A stretch of 64,000 bases of DNA from Echinarachnius parma (GCA_037951105.1 JBAMJV010003237.1:1-64000); one strand, 5' to 3'. Shown: positions 1-51,787, counted from the first letter of the stretch. A program made the numbers and translations. The notes: a model not told the origin generated them from the letters alone.

Positions 1-1847
1 TACAAGCATATCTTTATAACGGAAGAGAAATTCAAACAACAAACAACCTGTTCCATGCTTCTATTGGTTATACAAAAATATGTGGATTTGGACAAGTGCC
101 GCTCCCAACCGATGCTCACAAGTACCGATATGAACGTAAACAATGCATGAAGTACAGTAGCACACGATTATGTACCGTGTTGTACCCATGTACTAGCTGT
201 GTGTACGTACCTGAGCTGAGCATAGAAGCTGCGCGCAATTAATCAAAAGGATTCCCGAGCGATCCCCTTCGTTTTAGAGGCATCGGTGATCTCTTCTTTC
301 AGTTGGTAAGCAAATAATATTAGCACGTTTTCTTTGTGTGTTTCAATTGGAATTTGCTGTAAAGTATGTTTGGCCCTTTGAGATTCTCCTCATAAGTATG
401 AATTGTAGAGTAAATCTGTATTCAAAACATAAATTTCGTTCTGGACCGCGCTGCTGAATTGAGCGAGTGACGCAAGTGTGGTTACCGCACGATCTGCGGC
501 GGGCATGGAGCTGGAGATCCGTAGCAGTTTGCCAGCTGTTGTTGCAGTGCATGTGATTGTGATGTCGATGAATTTTATGGAACAGGGAAATCTTAAATTA
601 TGATTTGTGCAGTTGTGGCCATGAGGAGGATGTGACTGTACAATGCCATTTTTCATTTATCTTGTTTATTGATTTTGCTTAATATGTCAATTTTTATTTT
701 AATTTAAATGGAAAAAATTGTGCATGTCCCTTGTCTTGAAAGTTGAATGATGTGACGTGAGTGATACTGTGTAATCGTGCAAGATATTGATATTAAAAAA
801 TTGATGATGATGGAATAGAGTCTCTGGTAGTGGTAGCATTGTCAGTTTTTACCCAGAAATACCATACAAATTAATCAAAGTCCAAAGCCACAAAGGCAAA
901 GACTCAAATTACAAAAGAGCCCCTGAATTCATGTACAACTACATGTACATTTGGAGTTCATGTCCAAAGACAAAGCCTTATAAATGTTTTTTTTTTTTCT
1001 GACTGGCTAACTAAATTTTTAGACTGCTTAAAGGTATGGTGACAAGAAAACTGCCTCAAAATTGGGTTTTACTGTATCTAAGGTAGATTTTCATGAAGAT
1101 TACTAATACAAACATATTTTCCTCGTGGGAAAAACCCGGTAAAATAAAAAAATCAACTTGTAAATTCTCTTTCGGAACCCCCGTAAAAAAAACTGAGTCC
1201 CGGGCGAACAAAAAATGACGTCATCTTTGTGACGTCACCGGCAGGCAATCGCAGTTTAGCTCGGTCATCAGGACGTACACGCTGAGTACAATACTCACGT
1301 TGACACAGAGATATTATTTCCATTTGTTTCAATATTTGCAAACATTTGTTCAGGTTTATATCATGGGACGATATACACTCAGATGTGTAGCTGCATCCTG
1401 CTACAATTCATTTCTTAGCAATTCTTAAGCATTTTCAGTAAAACCTCAATTTACAAGCAAAAACGAGTTTGTTTTACAAGCAAGTCATAGGCTCTGCATG
1501 TAAACAATGCACATTCCTCCGCGTTGCGGTCTGCAAGTGATGTCATGAATCGGGTGACACCGTGCGCACATTTCCGCTCTGCTATAAATTACTTTTTAGG
1601 AGCATGGAACGCCGATGCGTAATAAAGCAAAAAAGTTGCATGAAATTTACCTTTTTTTCCCAACTTAAGGATTTCTTTGAAAAAAAGAGTGTGGTATATC
1701 AATAAAGGCACATATTTAAAGCTATAAACCTGAATCAAAGCCGGGATTGCACCCCTCCTTTAATGCTAATGCACTATGGCAAATGTAAGTTAGGCAAATG
1801 TCTATATGGGAAAACCGTCAGAGCGCCCATCGATGTTTTAAATTACT
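1..1847. other. Upstream region, no gene recognised
   Basis: No convincing coding exon is seen. Bases 13-85 (tail CTGTTCCATGCT) resemble 36548-36625 inside the kinase gene, so they are an interspersed repeat. Bases 230-560 are somewhat richer in GC, and TTG|GTAAGC at about 302-308 could be a splice donor of an untranslated exon, but nothing confirms this. Bases 1185-1265 contain two TGACGTCA-type palindromes. Short open frames at 343-656 on the minus strand match no family I recognise. Confidence 0.5.
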
Positions 1848-1855
1848 CTTTATAG

Positions 1856-1941
1856 TAGAGCTGAGTCAAACCGGATATTTTGCATTTCGAATATGAGTCG
1901 TGTAAAAACGGTCGGATATCGAATATTCGAAAAAAACAAAA

Positions 1942-1994
<53 letters not shown>

Positions 1995-2443
1995 CCCCCA
2001 TAATTTTTTAAAATAAATATTCTGTCCGTTTTTTTCAATTAGAATCGGCAGTACAGTGTGATGTTAGTGTACAAACTGCTGTCAAGATGAAATACTTTGA
2101 TATCTCATCATAGATTCTTCTAAATTTGGCACTCACTATACCACTTGTATATTAATCCTCTTACCTTTGGTTTATTATTTGTTTTGTTTATTTGTGAATT
2201 TATGTAAAATACCTTAACTTTTAACTTTAGGAATAGATAAGCAGGGTTCAATGTGCCATTTTTTGATCGAATCTATCGAATAGGGATTACAAATTAAACG
2301 GGGGAAAAAAAAAAGAAAAAAAAAAAAAAACACGATTTTTTTTTTTTTTTTTTTTTTTCAGATATTCGTATCCGAAAATTTGTATTCGGTATCCGACCTT
2401 CACGGTCGGATATCGAATAGCCATTCGATTTGACTCAGCTCTA
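1856..2443. mobile_element. Non-autonomous hAT-like element with 8-bp target duplication
   Basis: The ends are inverted: TAGAGCTGAGTCAAA at 1856 and TTTGACTCAGCTCTA ending at 2443. The sequence CTTTATAG flanks both sides (1848-1855 and 2444-2451), an exact 8-bp target-site duplication. Eight-base duplications and TAG/CAG-starting tips are typical of hAT transposons. The 588-bp interior has GGATATCGAATA-type blocks near both ends, a T tract of about 50 bases near 1945-1994 and A/T tracts at 2290-2358. It has no transposase, so it depends on an autonomous partner elsewhere. Confidence 0.85.
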
Positions 2444-2611
2444 CTTTATAGTTTATACAATTGTAAACGACTTGGCATACCTTTCAAAATTTGTAGGAAA
2501 ACAATTACCTAGATTCGAGCTAAATTATATACAATTTCTCCTGTACAAAAGGTATGCCTTGATTTGCTCTATCTGTGTACAGCAATTTACCATAGTGTAA
2601 TGTGTGAAATA

Positions 2612-2970
2612 CATGTTGTACTAGGCTTTGCAAAGACGATGCATATGACTAGCATGCAACTGTTGACATGCTGATACATGCATAGTCTTTGTACTCTCTA
2701 CGACCAGGGGGGTGTTGTATAAAGAGTTGCGATTTATCGCAAAGTTTAATCGCAAAGTCAGAAATCACACGCACTTATTTAAAGCCAATCAGAAGTGCGC
2801 ATTTAGGCGCATTTTCTGACTTGCGAATAAATGCAACTTTGCGATTAATCACAACTCTTAAATGCAACATCCCCCAGGTCAAACAGAGTACAAAGACTAT
2901 GCATGTGTCAGCATGTCAGCAGTTGCATGCTAGTCATATGCATTGTCTTTGCAAAGCCGTGTACAACATG
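2612..2970. repeat. 359-bp long inverted repeat with a second foldback in its loop
   Basis: The left arm starts CATGTTGTACTAGGCTTTGC (2612) and the right arm ends GCAAAGCCGTGTACAACATG (2970). The arms stay paired over about 85-90 bases each, including GCATGC and AGTCTTTGTACTCT. Between them lies a separate inverted-repeat element (2703-2880). The structure is a palindrome within a palindrome. Confidence 0.8.
2703..2880. mobile_element. Foldback element of the GGGGGTGTTGCATAAAGAGTTG type
   Basis: The ends pair: GGGGGGTGTTGTATAAAGAG on the left and CTCTTAAATGCAACATCCCC on the right. The interior repeats TCGCAAAGT-like words and GCGCATTT. A diverged relative with the same tip lies at 57545-57695 in thioredoxin intron 1. 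No coding capacity. Confidence 0.75.
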
Positions 2971-3252
2971 GTGTGTAAATGGTCATTACAATAGGGGAAA
3001 TTTCCGTCCCTACCACCCCTCCACCCCCTACAAGACAAGGGGTTAACAGCATGCTGCATTAACCCCTTACTGCATTGCCTGGTAAAAAAAGCCTGATAGT
3101 CAGCTGCCCTCATTGTCCCAGTAAACACTGGGGAAATCCCCTGTCTGCCTAGCCTTAAACTAGATGTTTTTCACACTATCAATTTGATGCTGTGTTATGG
3201 CTGTAATAGCATAATATGGCTTTGTTCAACAAACAATTATAGCATGTCTTCA

Positions 3253-3402
3253 CTCTAAAGAATTCTTACAAACTTTGAATTATCTATAAGATTAACATGG
3301 TCATGATTGAATGAAGGCTTCATTGAATCATGACCATGTTAATCTTATAAGTAGAATCAAAGCTAGCTGTAAAGATTTAAGAATTCTTTATAGTCACAGA
3401 TT
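3253..3402. repeat. 150-bp hairpin-forming inverted repeat
   Basis: The core arms pair exactly: ATAAGATTAACATGGTCATG (3286-3305) with its reverse complement at 3329-3348. The pairing extends outward, imperfectly, to AAGAATTCTT on both sides. Probably a small foldback element; no target duplication was resolved. Confidence 0.8.
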
Positions 3403-3925
3403 GACGTACATTCTTTGTTACACTTATACAAAAGCTAAACCAGGGCCTATGGCCAGGCAGTCAATTCACACATTCACAGACAATGGACACAGATGTAAGA
3501 TCCTTTCAGTCACCTTGTCATTGAATTTTTTTGTACCACTGTTCTGCAGTTTCAGTAGGAATTTAAGAATGTTACTGGGCATAAGCGCAAGCCTAAACAT
3601 GTAAACAACTGGTCTACTTTTGCATTTAGAGGGCAGTACAGCTCTGGCCAGAATTGGATCAGATCCATTGCAGTATTTCTAAAGATCAAAATTCTCAAAT
3701 AGGAATTAAAAGTACTTTTTACATCAGAAGGCTCAATGTAAGTTTCAAATTGTGTTTAATTCTACCCTCCTACTATCCACAGTTGGTTTATTTGGTGAGA
3801 TGATACTTTATTTATAGCTAGAAATATTTTTACATTTTTGGTTAATCTCACAAACTTGTTTACTGTGCTTTGGTCCAAGGGTGCCACCCCTCCTCTTTGA
3901 GCTATCTCTCCAAAGTCTTCAAACA

Positions 3926-4370
3926 AAGCACATGTCTCTCAGCCTAACCATTTGTCTTCCAGTACGTTAACAAATCCAGCAAATCTCTCCGCTGATAGAT
4001 TGACCACCAGGGGGTGTGGGGGGGGGGGGGGGGGGGGGTGTTTGATCATGAAGAAGGCAGTCATTGCAATTGGGAGGGGAGAGGGCATTTTCTTTTCTGC
4101 CCCCCCCCCCCCACCCCCCCCCTTCCAGCTATCCGATGTCTGTAAATGAATCGCCCACTGGCGTAGATATTTATACAGTACAATACCTATTGAAGTGGGG
4201 GTGGGGTGAGGGATGAATGAATAGACTACCCCCCCTCCCCCCCCCCCCCCCCCTCTTATATCACTTACCAATCTATGCCAGTGAAAGCACCTGTCCCTCA
4301 GCCTAACCAGTTGTCTTCCAGTAACAAAAAACCAGCAAATCTCTCCGCTAATAGATGTTGTCTTAATCAT
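3926..4370. repeat. Two-copy tandem duplication with G and C homopolymer tracts
   Basis: AGCCTAACCATTTGTCTTCC and following CAGCAAATCTCTCCGCT (from about 3940) recur about 360 bases later (from about 4300). The unit between them holds a G tract at about 4018-4038 and C tracts at about 4101-4121 and 4231-4252. Open frames here are glycine/proline homopolymer artefacts. Confidence 0.75.
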
Positions 4371-4555
4371 TAACAGGTGCGATATGTGTCAGTGAATGTT
4401 TTCTACACATAATTATATCTAGAAAGGATGCTGGCTGTACCCATTTGTGGGTCTGTTTCAATGTATGACAAGCGTGAACAAGTGACTAAGGAGGCCATGT
4501 ATGTACTACTGAATACAATGGCCTGAATATTCATCAGTGGCACAACTTAATTCAA

Positions 4556-4808
4556 GCCTCCACACTAACTTTTTTCTCAACCTGACCTGTTCGGGCAAGT
4601 AAAATCATAGATGTTCAAGTTTTACTTGCCCAAACAGACAATTTACTTGCCCGCTTACTTCTAGAATATATTAATGTAAGGAACTACAGAGAAATTAAAG
4701 TTTCCCAATTGGGCAAGCAAACGAGACCATTTATGTAATTTTACTTGCCCGACATCAATTTTTACTCGCCCCGGGCAAGCGGGCAAGTGCCTTGCTTAAT
4801 TGCAGGCT
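4556..4808. repeat. Interspersed repeat of the CTTGCCCG family
   Basis: Tip AAGCCTCCACACTAACTTTT, with repeated TTTACTTGCCC(A/G) words and GGGCAAGT inversions. Related copies are at 18216-18668 and 25110-25390. TTAATT lies on both sides. The flanks resemble a joined, uninterrupted sequence at 54386-54420 (GCAACTTTAGTCCAGACT then AAAAAGACAGAAATTACC), which looks like an empty site. Confidence 0.65.
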
Positions 4809-4914
4809 AAAAAAGACAGAAATTACCCATAACCAGTTTAACCGTTGCATACCTGTGTAATTTCTCTAGCCCACTTTTGGTTGCCATTTGCCACCAGAGA
4901 TATTCTTATCATGC

Positions 4915-5082
4915 ACACGTAGAAAATGCAGCGCGATTGCAATCAAATTTGATTGGAAAACACCTCCGGAGCTCGATTGTCTAATCGCGTTTGAAAAATC
5001 CATTGACACGTACCAAATTGCTTGTTTGCAATCATTTCGTTCGCAATCACGATTGTAAATAAGTTTTTAGGTACGTGTGAAA
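4915..5082. mobile_element. Probable small foldback element
   Basis: Ends CACACGTA (left) and TACGTGTG (right) are inverted. Just inside are GCGCGATTGCAATC and GCAATCACGATTG, also inverted. Pairing is imperfect; no target duplication resolved. Confidence 0.5.
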
Positions 5083-5158
5083 AGGCTGTTAGACTTGGCA
5101 TAGGACTTTGATACCTAGCTAGCAGGGTTTCATGAATATTGGCGCTGATGTAGTACCA

Positions 5159-6130
5159 ATAGCAGTATATCTAGAAAGGTTATGAGGGATGTTTATAGTA
5201 GAAGCACAGCCCTTCCCCTTCCCCCCCCCCCCCCCCAACAAAAAACAAAAAAAACAAAACAAAAAAAACAGGAAATACAGGAAGAAAGCCATACCCCATA
5301 GACTAGATGAGAAGAGGTGTACATGGTAAATGTCACATGTGTATTGATTCTTTAGGAATAGCAGTATCTAGAAGGTTATAATGGATGTTTATAGAGTGGT
5401 GAAGTGTGATGTCATCTATGACGTCATAAACATCTTTTTTTAGAATTTTCAAATTTGAACTTCATTTTCAGAAAGAGCATAACAAATAATGTCCAAATAC
5501 TGAAGATCAAATGAATATGTTAAGTATTGGCTGAGATATGCCCATCCAAATGATTTTTTTTGTCAATAGGCAATCAGTGTTATAGTGCTCTGGTTCATAA
5601 CTTATGAACCAGTGCACTATAACACTGATCGCCCATTGAAGTTAAATTCATTAGGATGGGCATATCTCAGCCAATACTTAGCATATATTCAATTGCTTTT
5701 CGGCATTTAGACATGATTTGTTATGCTCTTTCTGAAAATGAAGTTCAAATTTAAAAATTCTAAAAAAAGATTTTGATGACGTCATGGCTTCAGTACTTTA
5801 TAGTAGAATCAAAGTTCCTTTTCCCCCAAAAAAAAAACAAACAAAAAAACAACAACAAACAAAACAAATAAACAAACAAACAAAAAAACAAACAGGAACT
5901 ACAGGAAGAAAGTGATACTCCATAGACCAGAGGAGAAGCAAGAGGTATAGTACAACTGTGTATCATGACTCTATAGGAATCAAGAAAGGTTATTATGGAA
6001 TGTTTACAGTAGGAGCACAGTCCCCCCCCCCCTAAAATAAAAGAAAACAACAAAACAAAACAAAAACAAAATGGGAACTTGGGAAGAAAGTGATACCCCA
6101 AAGACTAAGAGCAGGAGCAAGTGCTTGCGA
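5159..6130 (+). repeat. Three-unit tandem repeat interrupted by a foldback element
   Basis: Each unit has the same order: TCTAGAAAGGTTAT-like start, GGATGTTTATAG, AGCACAG, a C tract, an A-rich CAAAACAAA tract, GGAAGAAAG(C/T)(C/G)ATACCCCA and AGACTAGA. The units begin near 5159, 5358 and 5980. The middle unit is split by the 5395-5797 element. Open frames here are low-complexity artefacts. Confidence 0.8.
5395..5797. mobile_element. 403-bp foldback element with target duplication
   Basis: Long inverted arms: left tip AGTGGTGAAG, right tip (reverse complement) AGTACTGAAG, then TGACGTCAT, TTTAGAATTTT, and GGCTGAGATATGCCCATCC nearer the centre (about 5600, ATAACTTATGAACC). TTATAG flanks both sides (5389-5394 and 5798-5803). 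The uninterrupted sister units at about 5190 (GTTTATAGTAGAAGCAC) and about 6000 (GTTTACAGTAGGAGCAC) show the empty target. No coding capacity. Confidence 0.85.
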
Positions 6131-6277
6131 ATGAGTGGATGTGACAGGCAGATGCTGTCAGGAAGTTGTGCCGATGAGACGAGGGCAGGCCAGCCATGAT
6201 CTGACAGGAGACTGCTGATGACTAACGTACTAACCCGAAGCGAGTTCCACTTTCCGAGCTTGCGTTTGTAATAAGCT

Positions 6278-6418
6278 GACAAAACTTTCTAGTGTGTAAT
6301 GCACGTCTACTACAAATTTTGAACACTGCGGAAATCTTTCTTTCCTTTGACAAAACTTTCTGGTGTAATAGTGCGTCTACTACAAATTTTGAACACTGTG
6401 CAAGATCTTTTTCCTTCG
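6278..6418 (+). repeat. 71-bp tandem duplication
   Basis: GACAAAACTTTCT(A/G)GTGT followed by CGTCTACTACAAATTTTGAA occurs at 6278 and again at 6349. It lies upstream of the kinase gene; a regulatory role is not shown. Confidence 0.8.
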
Positions 6419-6881
6419 TAGTCTAGTAACCTAACATGAAGGTTAACTTCAAGTTTTTACGGAATAATAAAAATACTTAGTGGTATAGATTTTGCTCTTC
6501 TCTAAACGTGGAGCAAGCAAGTGAAAGTTGCACTTTCTGAGCACTTATTAACACCAAAAGTGTACTGTATAGTCTACCCTGAACTTGTATTGAATCTATT
6601 CACTTTCCTTCATTCTTGTTCCATAGCGACGTCTTGTTTGTTTTCCCCCGTGCTAATCTCGCTGTTGATTTCTTTGGGGATATATCTTCGGTCTAGTATG
6701 CAAGGCTTACATTAAATGTTGCTTTTTTTAGATGATACTACTACTACATATTCAGGAATTATTCTTCGGATCATCTGGAGTTAGATTGCATTGTTGCTGT
6801 CATTGAAATTTGAAAGAATCAGAGGAATTAATCAAGATTTGTGCTCTCACTCCACAACTACATTGACAATGAGTACATTTA

Positions 6882-7234
6882 GTTAACCACCGATATTGGA
6901 AGATTATTTGACTAACAGTGCAGTGTCAGTTTATATTACTATTCAACTTCATTTTCCATTTTCAAGTTGACAACAGATATTGGAGCTTTACCTGAATATT
7001 GATGTTGTGACTACAGTGCAGTGTCCAGTTTTTATCAGTATTTTTTACAAATTAACAACTGATATTGGAGCATTACTTGAATATTGAGGTTGTAAAGTTT
7101 ACAGTGCAGCGTCAGTTTAATTTACTTTTTAACGTCATTGTCCATTGTGAAGTTAACAACTGCTATCGGAGGATTACTTACTTGAATGTTGATGTTGTGA
7201 CTACTGTGCCGTGTCCATTTTTATTCTCTAAACA
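6882..7234 (+). repeat. Four-unit tandem repeat in the kinase 5' flank/leader
   Basis: GTTAAC(C/A)AC(C/T)GATATTGGA-like units begin at 6882, 6966, 7051 and 7152. Each is followed by TTACTTGAATATTGA(T/G)GTTGTGA and ACAGTGCAGTGTC. The array ends at the kinase start codon, so it is either leader or promoter-proximal sequence. An in-frame TAA at 7229-7231 closes the reading frame just before the start. Confidence 0.8.
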
Positions 7235-47351
<40,117 letters not shown>

Positions 47352-47774
47352 CCAGTGTCAATTCGATAAAGGACACGTAGAGCGTGTGTAAAATACACAT
47401 ACTTCAGTCTTGCTGTATTAAACGGAACATAACTGATATATACACGTAAATGTACGTGTAACACAAAAGTGTGTGCGTGGGGCTGAAGTGAAATGTTATG
47501 TGACCGCAAGCAACATGCAACGTGATTACGTATGAATGGGGCTGGAGCTAAGCGTGATGCCACGGGAAGCTACTTACTACACTAAACTGTGTGCTTTGGG
47601 CTGGAGCAAACTGTTTCACCTATGTTCGTGTGCGGCGTCCAGAGTAGAAATCATCTTCCGACTAAAACAGGGTCATCTCTTCGTTCAGTTAACTCATTGC
47701 GTACATATATGGCGACCTGGTGCGCCATGTATAAACTCTGGAAATTATGGCATGAGGGTGAGAACGAGTTATGG
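47352..47774 (+). other. Kinase 3' flank / probable 3' UTR
   Basis: No strong coding signal. A degraded internal duplication (AAGTGTGTGCGTGGGGCTG at 47466; ACTGTGTGCTTTGGGCTGG at 47585). No canonical AATAAA until 48185, which lies in repeat DNA, so the polyadenylation site is unresolved. Confidence 0.5.
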
Positions 47775-48092
47775 TAGAATTATGATAATAATAATAATAT
47801 TAATATTTTTTAAGCACATTATTATTACCCTTGGTCATCAGGTACAGGTCAAACCCGCACAATTATCATGCGCATTTGTCTCAACTCCCTGGGGAGCATA
47901 CTAGCCCAGCTGCCCTACGGGCGCTGAAGGCTTATTAACACCCGACCAAGTACCCATTCATACTCCTGGGTAGAGAGCAGCAATGTGGATTAATTGTCTC
48001 GCTGAAGGACAAACGGAGTGGGCTGGGTTCGAACTCATGATCTCAAGATCGGAAAGCCCGCGCTCTACCAATCTTGCCACGCCACTTCCAGA
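47775..48092 (-). mobile_element. tRNA-derived SINE, minus strand
   Basis: Read on the minus strand: tRNA-like head with box A TGGCAAGATTGG and box B AGTTCGAACCC, body with GTCCTTCAGCGAGACAATTA, and a tail ending in an (ATT)n run at 47785-47800. Confidence 0.8.
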
Positions 48093-48129
48093 GTACCACT
48101 TAGAAGTGCGCAAACTGTGTCCTCATCTT

Positions 48130-48300
48130 GTTATATCACCTCTAGCTGATATTTTCATTTTCAAAGACTTTATTTTCTGCAATCAATAAACAAATCAGTT
48201 ACAACAAATATGGATAATAACATAGAACATAAGGTACACAAACAGTATACAAAATATAGAACACTAATACTTATACATAAGTAAGAGTAAATACGCTGGG
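48130..48300 (-). mobile_element. Probable LINE 3' tail, minus strand
   Basis: The minus strand ends GATTGCAGAAAATAAAGTC TTTGAAAATG. Similar in style to 34797 and 35870; no coding remains. Confidence 0.4.
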
Positions 48301-48734
48301 CCATTGTGTGTATAAAGAAAGAAAGCAGAAGGTCGCCGTTATAAGCAAAAGCTTGAGCAAAAGCTTGAACAGATGATCTTATTTTCCCTTTAACCCACCA
48401 AACAAGTCACAAACAAAAGCATCGCCATGGTGACCCGACTTGCATGTGGCAAATAGACTTCTGAGAGAACTGAATATATTTTAAAATATGTTTTTTCTCC
48501 TTAATGCCATACTTTGACAATGGTTGGCAAGTTGGATACCCAATTTGCATGTGGCAAGGATTTTGAGAGATCTGAATATATTCGAAAATATGTTTTTTTT
48601 AATGCCACACTTAATAATTGTGGGGTGTTGTAGACAACACACCTGTTCTTTTGTATTCATTTCTGTTACTCATTTGACATAGCATGAAATAAGAAGCTCA
48701 ACTCAAGGAAACATGCCAAAATGATATACACAAC
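48301..48734. other. Intergenic, degraded duplication
   Basis: GAGA(A/T)CTGAATATATT(T/C)(T/G)AAAATATGTTTTTT and a CATGTGGCAA word occur twice (about 48438-48505 and 48549-48605). No gene. Confidence 0.5.
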
Positions 48735-48899
48735 TACCGTATTTGTCGGTGTATTAACCGCTCCGGTGTATTAACCGCACCCCTAAAAAAAAAAAAAAAA
48801 AAAAAAAAGTGCGGTTAATACGGTCGTGTATTAACCGCACCCCTTTTTTTTTCTTTTTTTTTGAAAAAAGGTGCGGTTAATACACCAGCAAATACGGTA
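48735..48899. mobile_element. TACCGTATTTG foldback element, copy 2
   Basis: Ends TACCGTATTTGTCGGTGTAT and ACACCAGCAAATACGGTA. Same internal alternation of ATTAACCGCACC and GTGCGGTTAAT as 18744-18887, with an A tract and T tract of different length. Confidence 0.9.
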
Positions 48900-50679
48900 T
48901 ATATTGAACTATATTTATGTTGAATGATACGTTATAATTATGTTGAACTATGTTTGTTCAACAGTTGCTTTATATACACAACTACTTGTATGTATGTATG
49001 TATGTGTTCAAATACATGTTGAACTGTATCATATACTCACTTTTGTTTCATTTGATAACATACAGTAACATTAAGATTGTGATTTCTTTTTGTTTGTTTT
49101 AATATTGTGTTTTGCATATGTACATGTACTGTTTATGCAAAAAAGGCTGTCAGTGATAGCCTCGTTCAAAAGGTGCTAACATACATATTTATTTTTCATG
49201 GCTTGCTCATACAATTATTATTGCTGCAAAAACTTTTCTGAACATATTTAACTTTAAGTGCAATCAAACAACCAAAATGTTGCCATTTAACTCGTAATTC
49301 ATTGAATATACTTTCTTTTTTGAAGCAGATGTGAAATGTATACAGTAAAAGAAATCTGTAGTAGGCGATTCATCATTATTTCATTTTATTTTGGGATAAC
49401 AGTTGACTCTTCTAGTAAAGAATGCTGATCTATATCATTAATCCATTCAAGACATTTTGATTTCAGTTTAACTTGAATTCTCATCAGAATGCACCCCAAC
49501 TATTTGTTTAGACCAATCATCCTGAATGAGATAAAAAAAAGAAAGATTATGATGATAAAGATGTAATTTCTAAGGTCCCCAAAATTAATAAAGTAGAACA
49601 TTAGTTCTCTATAGAAACACCCTTGTTATTTTTTAAACCAATCCTGATCATTGTAAAAAAAAATTGTCATCAAAATGTGGAGGCCCAAAAGCCCAAAACT
49701 GTTTAAGGTAGGAACACAAATTCTCCATAGAGCCCCTCCCCCCCCCCCCCAATATTTTTGTTCAAACTCTTGAAGAGATTTGTAAAAAGTAAAACAAGAA
49801 TAAATCAATTCTGAGGCCTCAAACTGATTTTTAGTACAACCAACCGTAAGTACAAACCACAAGTATTTTCAAGATCATTCCCAAACAAGATTTTTAAAAA
49901 GAAGAAAATTAATCAATTATGTATTGTTTGTGCAATGTTGATTTGTATTTTTTCTAATATTATAACCGAGTCATTTCATTGATATCAAGGATGATATTAG
50001 AATTAGGCTCGTTGCGAATCTACGTCTTCGATCATTTTTAGTTATTGCAGTTACTTTTGTTTCCCAAGCAAATAATGAAATTGATCGCATATTATATAAA
50101 ACTTCGATAATATCTTCATTGTACTTTGCATTCCGTTAGGATTCAGCATTTTATCCCAAAGAGAGGAGCATTTATTAATTTATAGAATTATCTTTTGGAA
50201 TATATTTGTTTAAGAAGGTCAAGTTGCTTATAATGTTTAGTGTTGGAAACTAGTTCCAAGTCAACTGGCTGAAGGACAAATAGTTTCATGCTGTTTTTCT
50301 TGCTTATTTGGAAAGTATTTTGATGTTTCTGTGTGTGTGTTTTAGTCAACTTGTTTCTTTCAATTTCATTATGCAATAGATTATTTTAGGAGAGCGCTTT
50401 TTTTTTATAGAGATATGTATAACTGCATATTTATACTCGACAGTATGAGTCATACATACATGTAGATGGTCTTCCCTTTTCTATAGGTGATACTGGCATA
50501 AGGGTATTAAATACATCATTAGCAATATTCTTATACTTAATTATGTCGATAATTTAACGTTTGTTTTGAAATATGTTTGATACGCTCGTATTGATGGACA
50601 GATATGCATGAAGGTATATGTGTGATGTACTTATATAAGTAAGATGTACATAAATATATATATAAATACTTTGTACAAG
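48900..50679. other. Intergenic, no gene recognised
   Basis: AT-rich. A C tract at about 49737-49750; a pair of related blocks ACCAATCATCCTGA / ACCAATCCTGATCA and AAAGTAGAACATTAGTTCTC / GGTAGGAACACAAATTCTCC (49510-49730) indicates an old duplication. No coding or RNA signal. Confidence 0.55.
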
Positions 50680-50708
50680 TACCGTATTTGCTGGTGTATT
50701 AACCGCAC

Positions 50709-50740
<32 letters not shown>

Positions 50741-50829
50741 TGGGGTGCAGTTAATACACGACCGTATTAACCACCATTTAAAAAAAAATTTTTTTTAGGG
50801 GTGCGGTTAATACACCGACAAATACGGTA
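50680..50829. mobile_element. TACCGTATTTG foldback element, copy 3
   Basis: Ends TACCGTATTTGCTGGTGT and ACACCGACAAATACGGTA. The orientation is opposite to copies 1 and 2 judging from the CTGG/GTCGG ends. Contains an A tract of about 27 bases. Confidence 0.9.
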
Positions 50830-51787
50830 AGTTATGCATGGAGAGGTTTATGCAAGTTCTTCCATGCTTCATTAGTCTCTTGGGTAACATGAAAGCTATG
50901 TTTTCTATTTCAAAGCTACACAATCTAGTAAATTAAAGAAATATGATGCATACAGAGCGCAGAGTAGATTTAGTAAAAAGCAGAAAGCTATGTAGAAAGC
51001 ATGGGTTACTATAAAGTCCACTTGATGATTATCAATTTTCCTTCATCTAAAAACCAGAGTGATTCCACGCTTCCCCATAAGAGTACCGAAGTGTGATGTC
51101 ACAGCTATTCGTTGCCATGGGTGATGGTTCTAAACAATGTCAGGCAAGCCACAAATGTCTGACCTAGCTGTTTCTACACTAAGAAGAAAATCATTCAGCT
51201 TCAACTCACGACCAAGAGCTCGAATCAAAGGACAAATTGTTTCGAACCATGATTACTATGTTTAACAAAAGAATTGTGACATCGCCACTTTGGAACTCAA
51301 TTAGTATATAGCCGGTAGCACAAACTGTAATGATTTTTTGATTTTGTAGTTAATGAATTATGTTTGGTTTAATATACTCGGGGATTAAAATCAAACAGTC
51401 CCGAATCGGTATTTAGTACAAGCTGTGCATATATATTTGATAAGACAGAGTTATGAATTGACAAAATGTGCGTTCTAATGTGCAATCTTAGTAAACTCTT
51501 TCCTGTTTTGATTCCACATTGTCTACTCAGTTACTGCCAATCATGTCATGTACATGTACCAAATATGGTTTTGAGAAAGAGAAGGGCGCTTATGCCGCTT
51601 AGTCGCCTTTTGTACTTCAGAGATAGCCACGTTAAAGTTTGAACACCGTGTAGAAACCAACAACCGTGATGCTCTCTTTTTATATAATTATGTGGAATGT
51701 TCCCAAAATGAAATTTCTGCGCTATGTTGTAGAGGGTCTGACATACAAAGTGGAATGCCCAACTAAATTCAGCCAAATATCTACTTG
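50830..51787. other. Intergenic, no gene recognised
   Basis: AT-rich; a 118-codon minus-strand frame (51546-51902) overlaps a short inverted repeat and has no family match I know. Confidence 0.5.

Noticed and set aside
1850-2038. Minus-strand frame with polylysine
   Set aside because: Produced by a T homopolymer inside the hAT-like element.
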